A DNA stretch of 64,000 bases from assembly GCF_042643245.1 (NCBI RefSeq), contig NZ_JBHRSK010000017.1, positions 180,844-244,843 of the forward strand. The letters run 5' to 3'. This stretch comes from Acidimangrovimonas pyrenivorans. Lineage in GTDB: Bacteria > Pseudomonadota > Alphaproteobacteria > Rhodobacterales > Rhodobacteraceae. Shown here one piece after another: positions 31,771-39,753 of the stretch; position 1 is the stretch's first letter; each line of letters begins with the position of its first letter. The notes under the pieces were generated by a model. It worked only from the letters and a program-made list of their open reading frames with translations, ran no database searches and was not told the origin of the DNA. Position numbers and translations under genes: made by a program.

Positions 31771-34095
31771 TCAGCCGGCCTCGAGCGAGCGGTAGATTTC
31801 CTCTTCCTGGGCGAAATGCAGCCGGGTGATGGCGGCCAGCCCGTGCAGCAGGCGCTGCAACTCGTAACGCTCGATCTCGCTCGGTTCGCCGCCGATCGCC
31901 TCGCGCATCGTCTGCAGGGAGCGCACCATGCGGTGGATTTCCATATGCGTCCGGCTCATTCCGGCCAGCGCGTCGGCATCGGCCGTGCCCCGGCGGATGC
32001 GGGCATAGACCTCGCGGTCGTCCTTGACCTCATGCGGCAGCAACCGCTCGTTGAGCATCGTCTCCAGCGCCTCCAGCTCGAGCAGCAGCTCGGAGCCGGG
32101 GATGCGCCGGGCGCGCTCGGCGGCGGCATTGATCGCGTCGAGCACGTCCATCAGTTCGCGATGTTCCTCTTCCAGAGATTCGAGCTCGCCCGACGGCATC
32201 CGGGCGCGGCCGAAGCGGGTCCGGACCGAGGGGCCGAGGGCGCGCAGGGCGTTGAGGATGACGGCGACGTCGATGGCTTCCTGCAGGATCGCGCCCTCGA
32301 CCGGGGTCAGGTAGCCGAAGGCGGCGACGATCATCGCCGTCACCGACAGCCCCATGCCGGCATAGACGCTTTGCAGGGCGATGCTGCGCGAGCGCCGGGC
32401 GATGCCGATGGCGGTGGCGACGCGGTCGAGCCGGTCGAGCACGATGACGACGTCCGCCGCTTCGGACGAGGCCGCGCCGCCGCGCGCGCCCATCGCCACG
32501 CCGACATCGGCCGCCGCCAGCGCCGGGGCGTCGTTGACCCCGTCGCCGACCATCATCACCGGGCCGTGGGCGCGCTTCTCGGCCTCGACATTGGCGATCT
32601 TGTCGGCCGGTCGCATACCGGCGATCACCCGGTCGACACCGAGGAACGAACCGACATTCTCGGCGATGTCGGCGCGGTCGCCGGTGGCGAGAACGATGCG
32701 CTCTGCCCCGGCGGCGCGGAGCTGGCGCAGCACGGTGCCGGCCTCGGGCCGGACCTCGTCGGCCAGGATGAAGGCGCCGACCAGATCGCCTTCGACGGCG
32801 ACGAGAACACTGACCGTCCCCTCCTTGCGGATCCAGCTGCCGATCTCGTCCTGAAAGCGCGAGACGGGCAGATCGGCGGTGACGAAATCCCAGCCGCCGA
32901 CCGCCACCCGCCGGGCGCCGATCCGGCCCGAGATACCGGCACCGGGGGTCTCGCGCGTCTCCGCCGGGGTTTCCAGCGCCAGCCCGCGCTCATGCGCGGC
33001 GGCGACCAGCGCCTCGGCCACGACATGCTGCGAGCCCTGGTCGAGTGCGGCGGCGAGGCGCAGGATCTCGGCCGGGTCCTGATCGTCGCGGACCTTGAGG
33101 TCGACCAGCCGGGCGCTGCCGCCGGTCACCGTGCCGGTCTTGTCCAGCATCACGGTGCGGACTCGGGCCAGCGTTTCCAGCGCGACGCCGCCCTTGACCA
33201 GCACACCGCGACTGGCACAGCGCGAAACCCCGGCGATGATGGCGACGGGGACGGCGAGGATCAGCGGGCAGGGGGTGGCGACGACGAGCACCGCCAGCGC
33301 CCGCGTCGGGTCGCCGCTGACCAGCCAGGCGCCGCCGGCGATCGCCAGCGTCAGCGGCAGGAAGGCCAGCGCGAAGCGGTCGGCCAGCCGCGCCATCGGC
33401 GCCTTGGCCAGCTGCGCCGCGCGGACCATGCGGATGATGCCGGCATAGGTCGACTGCTCGGCCCGTTCCGAGACCTCGAGGTCGAACGGGTCGCCGGAGT
33501 TGACCGAGCCGCTCATCACCGCCTGCCCGTCCCGGCGATGGACCGGCAGCGCCTCGCCGGTCAGGGCGGATTCGTCCAGCACCGCGCCACCGCCGCTGAC
33601 CGTGCCGTCGGCGGGGACGATCTCGCCATGGCGGACAAGGACGCGATCGCCGACCGCCAGCGCCTCCAGCGGCACCTCCTCGATGGCGCCGTCGCGATAG
33701 CGCGCGGCGCTGCGCGGCACCCGGCCCAAGAGCGCCGTCAGCTCGCGCCGGGCGCGGCGCTGGGCATAGCTTTCCAGCGCCTCGCCGCCGGTGAACATCA
33801 CCGCGATGATGATCCCGGCCAGGTATTCGCCCAGCCCCAGCGCCCCGGCCATCGCCAGCGCCGCGATCAGGTCGAGCCCGAATTCGCCGCGCCGCAGGTG
33901 GACCGCGATATCGACCAGCATGGCCAGCAGCGCCAGCACGGTGCCGGCGATCCACAGCAGCTCGGTCAATTCGGGGCGGGCGGCGAAATGGGCCACGCCC
34001 CCGGCCGCCAGCAAAAGGGCGACCGTGGGAAAGACGAGGCGGCCCAGGGCATCGGCCAGGGCGCGCGGGAAGGAACGGTCGTCTGCTGGGTCCAC
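31771..34095 (-). CDS. P1B-5-type heavy-metal ATPase with C-terminal hemerythrin domain
   Basis: 774 residues. The P-type ATPase core has six or more membrane segments, the metal-site TPCP (274-277) in the ion-translocation helix, the phosphorylated Asp318 in DKTGT, TGDR and GDGVND. QEAID at 605-609 in a late helix fits the P1B-5 pattern (TPCP plus QExxD). Residues 640-774 form a hemerythrin-like four-helix bundle with H645, H688, H717, H721, H760 and E764 as candidate di-iron ligands. P1B-5 members such as Sinorhizobium Nia export Ni/Fe and carry such a domain, likely as a metal or redox sensor. The usual SEHP motif is SQHV (355-358). No N-terminal metal-binding domain is present. Confidence 0.9.
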   Translation of the reverse strand: MDPADDRSFPRALADALGRLVFPTVALLLAAGGVAHFAARPELTELLWIAGTVLALLAMLVDIAVHLRRGEFGLDLIAALAMAGALGLGEYLAGIIIAVMFTGGEALESYAQRRARRELTALLGRVPRSAARYRDGAIEEVPLEALAVGDRVLVRHGEIVPADGTVSGGGAVLDESALTGEALPVHRRDGQAVMSGSVNSGDPFDLEVSERAEQSTYAGIIRMVRAAQLAKAPMARLADRFALAFLPLTLAIAGGAWLVSGDPTRALAVLVVATPCPLILAVPVAIIAGVSRCASRGVLVKGGVALETLARVRTVMLDKTGTVTGGSARLVDLKVRDDQDPAEILRLAAALDQGSQHVVAEALVAAAHERGLALETPAETRETPGAGISGRIGARRVAVGGWDFVTADLPVSRFQDEIGSWIRKEGTVSVLVAVEGDLVGAFILADEVRPEAGTVLRQLRAAGAERIVLATGDRADIAENVGSFLGVDRVIAGMRPADKIANVEAEKRAHGPVMMVGDGVNDAPALAAADVGVAMGARGGAASSEAADVVIVLDRLDRVATAIGIARRSRSIALQSVYAGMGLSVTAMIVAAFGYLTPVEGAILQEAIDVAVILNALRALGPSVRTRFGRARMPSGELESLEEEHRELMDVLDAINAAAERARRIPGSELLLELEALETMLNERLLPHEVKDDREVYARIRRGTADADALAGMSRTHMEIHRMVRSLQTMREAIGGEPSEIERYELQRLLHGLAAITRLHFAQEEEIYRSLEAG

Positions 34096-34183
34096 GGGGC
34101 ACCTTTGTCCTTGATGCGGGCAGCCTATCGGCCCGGGGCGACATTACTTTGATTTTGCGCAAGAACCGCGACGGGCGTGGCCG

Positions 34184-34984
34184 CTATTCCGCGCCGGGTG
34201 CGCGGTTGCGGCGGTGGGTCTGCTCGATCGAGCGCACGGTGCGGATCACTTCTTCGTCGGCCAGCGGCGGGCGGCAGCGGGTCCGGTTCCAGGCCAGCAG
34301 CAGTTCCAGCACCACGTCGGGGTCGACGCCGTGCCACAGCAGGTGGCCGGTGAAGGAGGCCAGGGTCGCGTTGCGCTGGCCGGCGGCCACGCCCTGGTGG
34401 ACCAGCTCGCGCCAATGGGCGACGGAATGGCCGGGCCGGTCCCCGGGACCGAAGCGCGGCCGCAGCAACCAGACCGGCATCGGCGCCAGCGCGACCTCGC
34501 CCGGGGCGTGGCCGGGGCGCCAGCGATAGGGATTGCCGCTGGGATGGATCGAGGGTGGGGCGATGATGATGCCGCCGTCGCCGCGCAGGTCGAGCCCCGG
34601 CGCCAGCCCGGCGCGGTTGCGGATCTCGCCGCCGGGATGGGCGAAGTAGAAATGCCGGCCGCCGCCGCCGGTCAGCGCCTCGATCGTTTCCGGCAGCGGG
34701 CCGTGGCGCGCCTCGATCGCCGCCAGCGACTCGGCGCCGCCATGGCCGGGGTCGAGATCCAGCACCACCAGCCCGGAAACGGCGCCGGTCACCAGCGCCA
34801 CACCGGCCGCGGGCCAGCGGGCGAACCAGCCGCGCAGCTCCGCCTCGCCCGGGGCGCGGTCCTGGTAGGCCCGCCACGGCACCAGCGGCCGCTTGCTGCG
34901 CGGCGCCATCGGCACCGGCGCCCAGCCGCGCGCCAGGTAGTCGAGGGCCGCCGAAAGGGCGGAGGTATCGCCGGTTGGTGTCAT
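34184..34984 (-). CDS. Stand-alone bifunctional DNA primase/polymerase (Prim-Pol)
   Basis: 266 residues. The archaeo-eukaryotic primase Prim-Pol domain covers most of the protein: motif I VLDLDPG (about residues 72-78) with two catalytic acids, the GGGGRHFYF region as motif II, and GLDLRGDGGIIIAPPSIHPSG as motif III. Such domains are typical of phages, plasmids and integrative elements, where they prime replication. Here it is alone, with no helicase domain and no phage or integrase gene nearby. The C-terminal helical region (residues 190-266) resembles the PriCT-type extension. It is probably a remnant or domesticated mobile-element gene. Confidence 0.85.
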   Translation of the reverse strand: MTPTGDTSALSAALDYLARGWAPVPMAPRSKRPLVPWRAYQDRAPGEAELRGWFARWPAAGVALVTGAVSGLVVLDLDPGHGGAESLAAIEARHGPLPETIEALTGGGGRHFYFAHPGGEIRNRAGLAPGLDLRGDGGIIIAPPSIHPSGNPYRWRPGHAPGEVALAPMPVWLLRPRFGPGDRPGHSVAHWRELVHQGVAAGQRNATLASFTGHLLWHGVDPDVVLELLLAWNRTRCRPPLADEEVIRTVRSIEQTHRRNRAPGAE

Positions 34985-35028
34985 GCCATCTTGTTAGCGC
35001 GGGGGCAGTGCCGGGGCCAGCGGTGCCG

Positions 35029-35670
35029 CTAGTCGGCCGCAGGCGCGACCGGCGGGGCGAGCAGGGCGCGGAACAGGCCGATATGCTGCTCGGCCATCTG
35101 CAGCCGCTCGTCGGGGCTGTAGTCGTCCCAATGGGCGACGATCCAGCGGTCGAGCGCCTCGCCCAGCCCCATCGCGCTGTCGATCAGCAGCGAGTCGGGC
35201 AGGTCGCGGCGAACCACGCCCAGTTCCTGGCCGCGGGCGACGATGACGCCGACCCAGTGCCGTGCCGCCTGGAACAGGCGCCCGGTCGGCGCCGATTTCT
35301 TGGGGTCGCCGCGCAGCCGGTAGAACATCCGCCCCATCTTCACGTACCAGGTACTCTTGTTCATCATCCCGACCGAGCGGCGATAGAGCGCCTCCATCTC
35401 GCTCCAATAGGTCTCGGCGGTCAGGTCGGCGGGATCGAAGCCGCCGATCTCGCGCAGCATGAAGCCGACCGAGCGTTCGACCAGCGTGGTGAACAGGTCC
35501 GCCTTGTCGTCGAAGTAGTAGTAGAGCGAGCTCTTGCTCATCCCCGAACGTTCGAGAATCCGGTTGAGCGAGGCCCCGTCATAGCCCTTGTCGCCGAATT
35601 CCTCGGCGGCGTTGTCGAACAGGCGCTGCTGGCGCGCGGGGTCGAGTTTATCGAAACGGGGGCGGCTCAT
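35029..35670 (-). CDS. TetR-family transcriptional regulator
   Basis: 213 residues. The TetR HTH lies at about residues 25-50 (GASLNRILERSGMSKSSLYYYFDDKADLF), followed by an all-helical ligand domain without a recognised ligand signature. The ATG at 35670 is chosen because the HTH follows at the normal distance; upstream in-frame sequence is low-complexity. It is divergent from the LolA/FtsX envelope operon. A 20-bp inverted repeat just upstream is the probable operator, so it likely represses that operon and itself. Confidence 0.9.
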   Translation of the reverse strand: MSRPRFDKLDPARQQRLFDNAAEEFGDKGYDGASLNRILERSGMSKSSLYYYFDDKADLFTTLVERSVGFMLREIGGFDPADLTAETYWSEMEALYRRSVGMMNKSTWYVKMGRMFYRLRGDPKKSAPTGRLFQAARHWVGVIVARGQELGVVRRDLPDSLLIDSAMGLGEALDRWIVAHWDDYSPDERLQMAEQHIGLFRALLAPPVAPAAD

Positions 35671-35673
35671 GGC

Positions 35674-35703
35674 TTGACATGTAGCACTCGTCGGGCGTAT
35701 CGA
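35674..35703 (+). promoter_or_regulatory. Candidate promoter of the LolA-like operon
   Basis: TTGACA at 35674-35679 and TATCGA at 35698-35703 with 18-bp spacing. It points toward the LolA-like gene, with the operator immediately downstream. Confidence 0.45.
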
Positions 35704-35710
35704 CCAGAGG

Positions 35711-35730
35711 TGTGGACCACCCGGTCCACA
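35711..35730. promoter_or_regulatory. 20-bp inverted repeat, candidate TetR operator, plus ATATTGGT direct repeats
   Basis: TGTGGACC-ACCC-GGTCCACA is a perfect 8-bp-arm inverted repeat located about +1 to +25 of the predicted promoter. It is followed by a direct repeat ATATTGGT-GCGG-ATATTGGT (35731-35750), which may be a second regulatory site. Confidence 0.65.
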
Positions 35731-35804
35731 ATATTGGTGCGGATATTGGTAGACTGCTCGGGCCCGGCTGTTGCCGGGGCGGGGCATGGCAAGGAGGGCA
35801 GCGG

Positions 35805-36575
35805 ATGAAACAGCTCATCGCGAAAGGCGCGGCGGCGGTGGTTCTGGGGGCTGCGACACTGGCCTTCAGCGCCGGGGCGGGATTGGCGGCGGATGCCACC
35901 GCGCTGCTGCGCGCCGCTTTCGACAACTGGCGCGCCAACTCGTCCGAATCCACGGTGACGATGACCATTCACCGGCCGGGCTGGGAGCGCCACCTGACGA
36001 TGAAGGGCTGGACCCAGGGGCACGACAAGGCGCTGGTGCGCTTCACCGCCCCGGCCAAGGACGCCGGCAACGCCACGCTCAAGCTGGGCAAGACGACGCT
36101 GATCTTCAATCCCAAGCTCAACCAAGTGATCAAGCTGCCGGCCTCGATGCTGGCGCAGTCCTGGATGGGATCGGATTTCTCCTACAACGACCTGTCGAAG
36201 GCCGAGGACATCCTGACCGAATACACGCACAAGATCGTCGGCAGCGGCCATGCCGGCGGCCATACCGTCTATACGGTCGAGGCGCTGCCCAAGCCCGGCG
36301 CGCCGGTGGTCTGGGGCAAGCAGCAGGCCAAGGTGCGCGACGACGGCGTGCTGCTGCAGGAGACCTTCTTCGACCAGGACATGAAGGTCGTGCGCCAGAT
36401 GACGACCGACAAGGTCGGCCGGATCGGCGGCCGCGACTACCCGGTGGTGGTGACGATGCGGCCGGCCAACAAGAAGGGGCAGTGGACGCAGCTGGTCACG
36501 ACGCAGGCGCGGTTCAACATCCCGATCCCGGCCTACGTCTTCACCCGCTCCAACCTCCAGAACCCGCGGGACTGA
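35805..36575 (+). CDS. LolA-like outer-membrane lipoprotein-sorting protein
   Basis: 256 residues with a Sec signal peptide (about 1-29, cleaved near GLAAD) and a COG2834-type LolA-like beta-sheet domain (YTHKIVGSG...TVYTVEALPKP..VVWGKQQAKVRDDGVLL). Members are periplasmic carriers of lipids or lipoproteins; this branch, beside FtsX permeases, differs from canonical LolA. AGGAGG precedes the ATG at 35805. It is the first gene of a five-gene operon and ends one base before the first permease. A role as soluble shuttle between an inner-membrane ABC complex and the outer membrane is inferred. Confidence 0.85.
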   Translation: MKQLIAKGAAAVVLGAATLAFSAGAGLAADATALLRAAFDNWRANSSESTVTMTIHRPGWERHLTMKGWTQGHDKALVRFTAPAKDAGNATLKLGKTTLIFNPKLNQVIKLPASMLAQSWMGSDFSYNDLSKAEDILTEYTHKIVGSGHAGGHTVYTVEALPKPGAPVVWGKQQAKVRDDGVLLQETFFDQDMKVVRQMTTDKVGRIGGRDYPVVVTMRPANKKGQWTQLVTTQARFNIPIPAYVFTRSNLQNPRD

Positions 36576-36576
36576 G

Positions 36577-37797
36577 ATGCTGTTCGAAATGGCATGGCGG
36601 AACCTGTGGCGGCAGCCGATGCGCACCGCGCTGAGCCTGCTGACCATGGCCTTGGCCGCCGCCCTCCTCGTCTTCATGCTGTCGTTCCAGCTGGGCGTCT
36701 ATGACACGATGAAGTCCAACGCCCTGCGCATCTTCGACGGCTTCGCCCGGATCCAGCCGCCGGGCTATGCCGACGATCCCGATATCCGCAAGACCATCGC
36801 CGATCCCGAGGCGCTGGCGGCGAAGGCCGAGACGGTGAGGGGCGTCACGGCCGCCGCGCCGCGCGCGACCTCCTATGTCATCCTCGCCAACGGCGAACGC
36901 AGCTACGGCGCCGCCATCGTCGGCGTGTCGCCGGAGCGCGAGCAGCGGGTCTCGACCCTGGCGACGACGGTGAAGCAGGGCCGCTACCTGAAGCCGGGCG
37001 ACACCGGCGCCGTGGTGCTGGGCGATGCGCTGGCCCGCAACCTCAAGCTCAAGCTCGGCGACAAGGTGACCCTGCTGGGCTCGGCCCTCGACGGCACCAT
37101 CGCCGCCGACAGCCTGACCCTGGTCGGCATTTACCACACCGGCATCAACGAGCTCGACCGCCAGATCGCGGAGATGCCGCTGAGCCGGTTCCAGGCCAGC
37201 TTTGCCATGGGCGACACCGCCAATACCGTCGCCCTGGTCGGCCCCAGTCTCGGCGCGGTCAACGCCGCCTTGCCGCGGCTCGACCGGCTGGCCAGGGCCA
37301 GCGGCCTGACCGTCGAGGACTGGGGCGGGCTGCAACCCGGGCTGAAACAGGCGATCACCCTCGATTTCTCGACCTCGATGCTGTGGTATGTCAGCCTTGT
37401 CGTCGTCGTCGTCTTCATCATCCTCAACACCCTGCTGATGTCCGTGCTCGAGCGGACGCGCGAGTTCGGCATGCTGATGGCGATCGGGATGCGGGCGCCG
37501 CTGGTCGGGCGGATGCTGTGGCTCGAGCTGATCCTGCTGGCGCTGATCGGCACCGTCGCCGGGGTGATCCTCGGCGGCGGGCTGGCGCTGTGGTACGGCC
37601 ATGCCGGCATCGCCGTCGGCGCCTTCGAGGGGCTGATGGCGCAATGGGGCCTGCCCGGACGGCTGTTCCCCGAGCTGAGCTGGGTCTCGGCGCTGGTCGG
37701 ACCCGTAGTCATCGTCGCCTCGGTGGCGGTGGCGGGGCTGATCCCGATGCGGCGCATCCGCAGGCTGGAACCGGTAGAGGCAATGAGGGCGGCGTGA
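36577..37797 (+). CDS. FtsX/LolC-like ABC transporter permease 1
   Basis: 406 residues. One N-terminal membrane helix (about 17-40), a large periplasmic MacB_PCD-type domain (about 45-265), then three C-terminal helices (from SMLWYVSLVVVVVFIILNTLLMSV) with the FtsX signature ERTREFGMLMAIGM. This is the type-VII ABC topology of LolC/LolE, MacB and FtsX, working as a mechanotransmitter rather than a channel. Its stop overlaps the next gene start (TGATG). It is paired with a second permease, suggesting a heterodimer like LolCE. Confidence 0.9.
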   Translation: MLFEMAWRNLWRQPMRTALSLLTMALAAALLVFMLSFQLGVYDTMKSNALRIFDGFARIQPPGYADDPDIRKTIADPEALAAKAETVRGVTAAAPRATSYVILANGERSYGAAIVGVSPEREQRVSTLATTVKQGRYLKPGDTGAVVLGDALARNLKLKLGDKVTLLGSALDGTIAADSLTLVGIYHTGINELDRQIAEMPLSRFQASFAMGDTANTVALVGPSLGAVNAALPRLDRLARASGLTVEDWGGLQPGLKQAITLDFSTSMLWYVSLVVVVVFIILNTLLMSVLERTREFGMLMAIGMRAPLVGRMLWLELILLALIGTVAGVILGGGLALWYGHAGIAVGAFEGLMAQWGLPGRLFPELSWVSALVGPVVIVASVAVAGLIPMRRIRRLEPVEAMRAA

Positions 37798-39023
37798 TGG
37801 AAACCCTGAAACTCATCGCCCCGCTGGCCTGGCGCAACCTGTGGCGCAACCCGCGCCGCACCGCGATCACCCTGGTCGTCGTCGCCGTCGGGCTCTACTC
37901 GATCCTCGTCTTCGCCGCGCTGCTCGACGCCTGGGCGCAGTCGAGTCGCGACGCCCAGCTCAACCTGCTGACCGGCAGCGGCCAGATCCACGCCCGGGGC
38001 TACCTCGACGATCCGGTCGTCGACCGCCGGATGCCGCCGCCCGATGCCGGGCTGACCGCCGCTTTGAACGTGCCGCAGGTGCAGGGCTGGGCCGAGCGGG
38101 TGCGCGTGCCGGCGGTGATCCAGAGCGAATACAAGACCCTGCCGCTGACCCTGCTGGGGGTGAAGCCGAAATCCGAGCGGGCGATCTCGTTCCTGCCGAA
38201 GCAGATCGTCGAGGGCAGCTATCTGAGCGGCAACGATGATCCCGGAATCGTGCTGGGCCGCCACCTGGCCCAGCGGCTGAAGACGCGGGTCGGCAAACGC
38301 GTCATCCTGATGGCGCAGAGCGCCGATGGCAGCCTTGCCCAGCGCGCCTACCAGGTGAAGGGGCTGTTTGCCGGCAACCAGTCGGCCGAGGACAGCTATG
38401 CCTTCACCGGCATCGAGACGGCGCAGCAGATGCTGGGCATCGGCGATGGCATCTCCGAGATCAGCTTCCGCCTCGCCGATGGCGCTGCGCTGGCGCCCGA
38501 GATCGCCCGGCTGCGCGCCGCGGCGCCGAAGCTGGATGTCGAGCCGTGGAAGAAACTGGCGCCGCTGGCCGCCGCCGTCGACAGCTTCATGACCGCCTTC
38601 GTCTATATCTGGCTGTGGGTGATGTTCGTCTTCATGGCGATCGGCATCGTCAACACCCAGCTGATGGCGGTGTTCGAGCGCGTGCGCGAGTTCGGCCTGC
38701 TGCAGGCGCTGGGGATGCGACCGCGGCTGATCCTGGCGCAGGTGCTGCTGGAATCGGCGCTGCTGATCGGGGTCGGCGTCATCATCGGCATGGTCGCCTC
38801 GGGCGCCACCATCGCGGCGCTGAAGGGCGGCATCGACCTTGGTTTCCTTGCCCGCGGGGCCGAGTTCGTCGGCGCCGGCCATGTCCTCTACCCGCATCTC
38901 GCCCCGTCCGAATTCTTCGAAATGTCGCTCCTCGTCTGGGTCCTCGGCGTCGTCATCGCGCTGTGGCCCGCGCGCAAGGCGGCCCATTCCAGACCCGTGG
39001 AGGCCATGAGCCATGCAACCTGA
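37797..39023 (+). CDS. FtsX/LolC-like ABC transporter permease 2
   Basis: 408 residues with the same layout as permease 1: helix 1 (about 17-40, RTAITLVVVAVGLYSILVFA), a periplasmic domain, and C-terminal helices with FERVREFGLLQALGM. The ATG at 37797 overlaps the preceding stop. Similar size and shared motifs suggest an ancient duplication followed by divergence, giving an asymmetric heterodimer. Its end overlaps the ATPase gene by 11 bases. Confidence 0.9.
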   Translation: METLKLIAPLAWRNLWRNPRRTAITLVVVAVGLYSILVFAALLDAWAQSSRDAQLNLLTGSGQIHARGYLDDPVVDRRMPPPDAGLTAALNVPQVQGWAERVRVPAVIQSEYKTLPLTLLGVKPKSERAISFLPKQIVEGSYLSGNDDPGIVLGRHLAQRLKTRVGKRVILMAQSADGSLAQRAYQVKGLFAGNQSAEDSYAFTGIETAQQMLGIGDGISEISFRLADGAALAPEIARLRAAAPKLDVEPWKKLAPLAAAVDSFMTAFVYIWLWVMFVFMAIGIVNTQLMAVFERVREFGLLQALGMRPRLILAQVLLESALLIGVGVIIGMVASGATIAALKGGIDLGFLARGAEFVGAGHVLYPHLAPSEFFEMSLLVWVLGVVIALWPARKAAHSRPVEAMSHAT

Positions 39024-39753
39024 TCCCTCGCAGGCCCAAACCCCGGACCGTGCCATCGTCACCTGCCGCGGCGTGTCCAAGATCTATGGCGACGGTGCGA
39101 TCGAGGTGCCGGCGGTCAACGGCCTCGACCTCGACATCGCGGCGGGCGATTTCGCCACGCTGTCGGGCCCGTCCGGCTCGGGCAAGACGACGCTGTTGAA
39201 CATGATCGGCGGGCTCGACCGGCCGACCTCGGGCACGGTGGTGGTGGATGGCGAGGAGCTGGGCGGGCTCGATACCGCCCATCTGGCCGAGCTGCGGCTG
39301 CACAAGATCGGCTTCGTCTTCCAGGCCTACAACCTGATCCCGGTGCTGTCGGCGCTGGAGAATATCGAGTTCGTGCTGCAACTGCTCGGCGTCGGCGCCA
39401 AGGAACGCCGCGACCGTGCCGCCGCCGCCCTGGCCGATGTCGGGCTGGCGGGGATGGAGGACCGGCGCCCCTCGCACCTGTCGGGCGGTCAGCAGCAGCG
39501 CGTCGCCGTCGCCCGGGCGCTGGTGGCGCGGCCGGCGATCGTGCTGGCCGACGAGCCGACCGCCAACCTCGACAGCAAGACCGCCGACGACCTGGTGACG
39601 CTGATGGCCGAGCTCAATGCCCGCTCGGGCACCACCTTCCTGATCGGCACCCATGACGGCCGCGTCATCGAGCGTGCCCGCCGCCGGCTCGAGATGGTCG
39701 ACGGCAGGATCACCGCCGATACGACCGGGAGCCTGGCCGATGCCGCGCAATAG
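39013..39753 (+). CDS. LolD/MacB-like ABC transporter ATPase
   Basis: 246 residues. Walker A GPSGSGKT (about 52-59), Q-loop VFQAYNLIPVLSALEN, signature LSGGQQQR, Walker B IVLADEPTANLD and switch histidine GTHDGR. This is the LolD/FtsE/MacB class that drives FtsX-type permeases, matching the two permeases upstream. The gene overlaps both neighbours, so the complex is stoichiometrically co-translated. Confidence 0.93.
   Translation: MQPDPSQAQTPDRAIVTCRGVSKIYGDGAIEVPAVNGLDLDIAAGDFATLSGPSGSGKTTLLNMIGGLDRPTSGTVVVDGEELGGLDTAHLAELRLHKIGFVFQAYNLIPVLSALENIEFVLQLLGVGAKERRDRAAAALADVGLAGMEDRRPSHLSGGQQQRVAVARALVARPAIVLADEPTANLDSKTADDLVTLMAELNARSGTTFLIGTHDGRVIERARRRLEMVDGRITADTTGSLADAAQ

Noticed and set aside
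34184..34984. Prophage region around the Prim-Pol gene
   Set aside because: Neighbours are a metal ATPase and a TetR regulator; no integrase, terminase, capsid or attachment repeats were seen.
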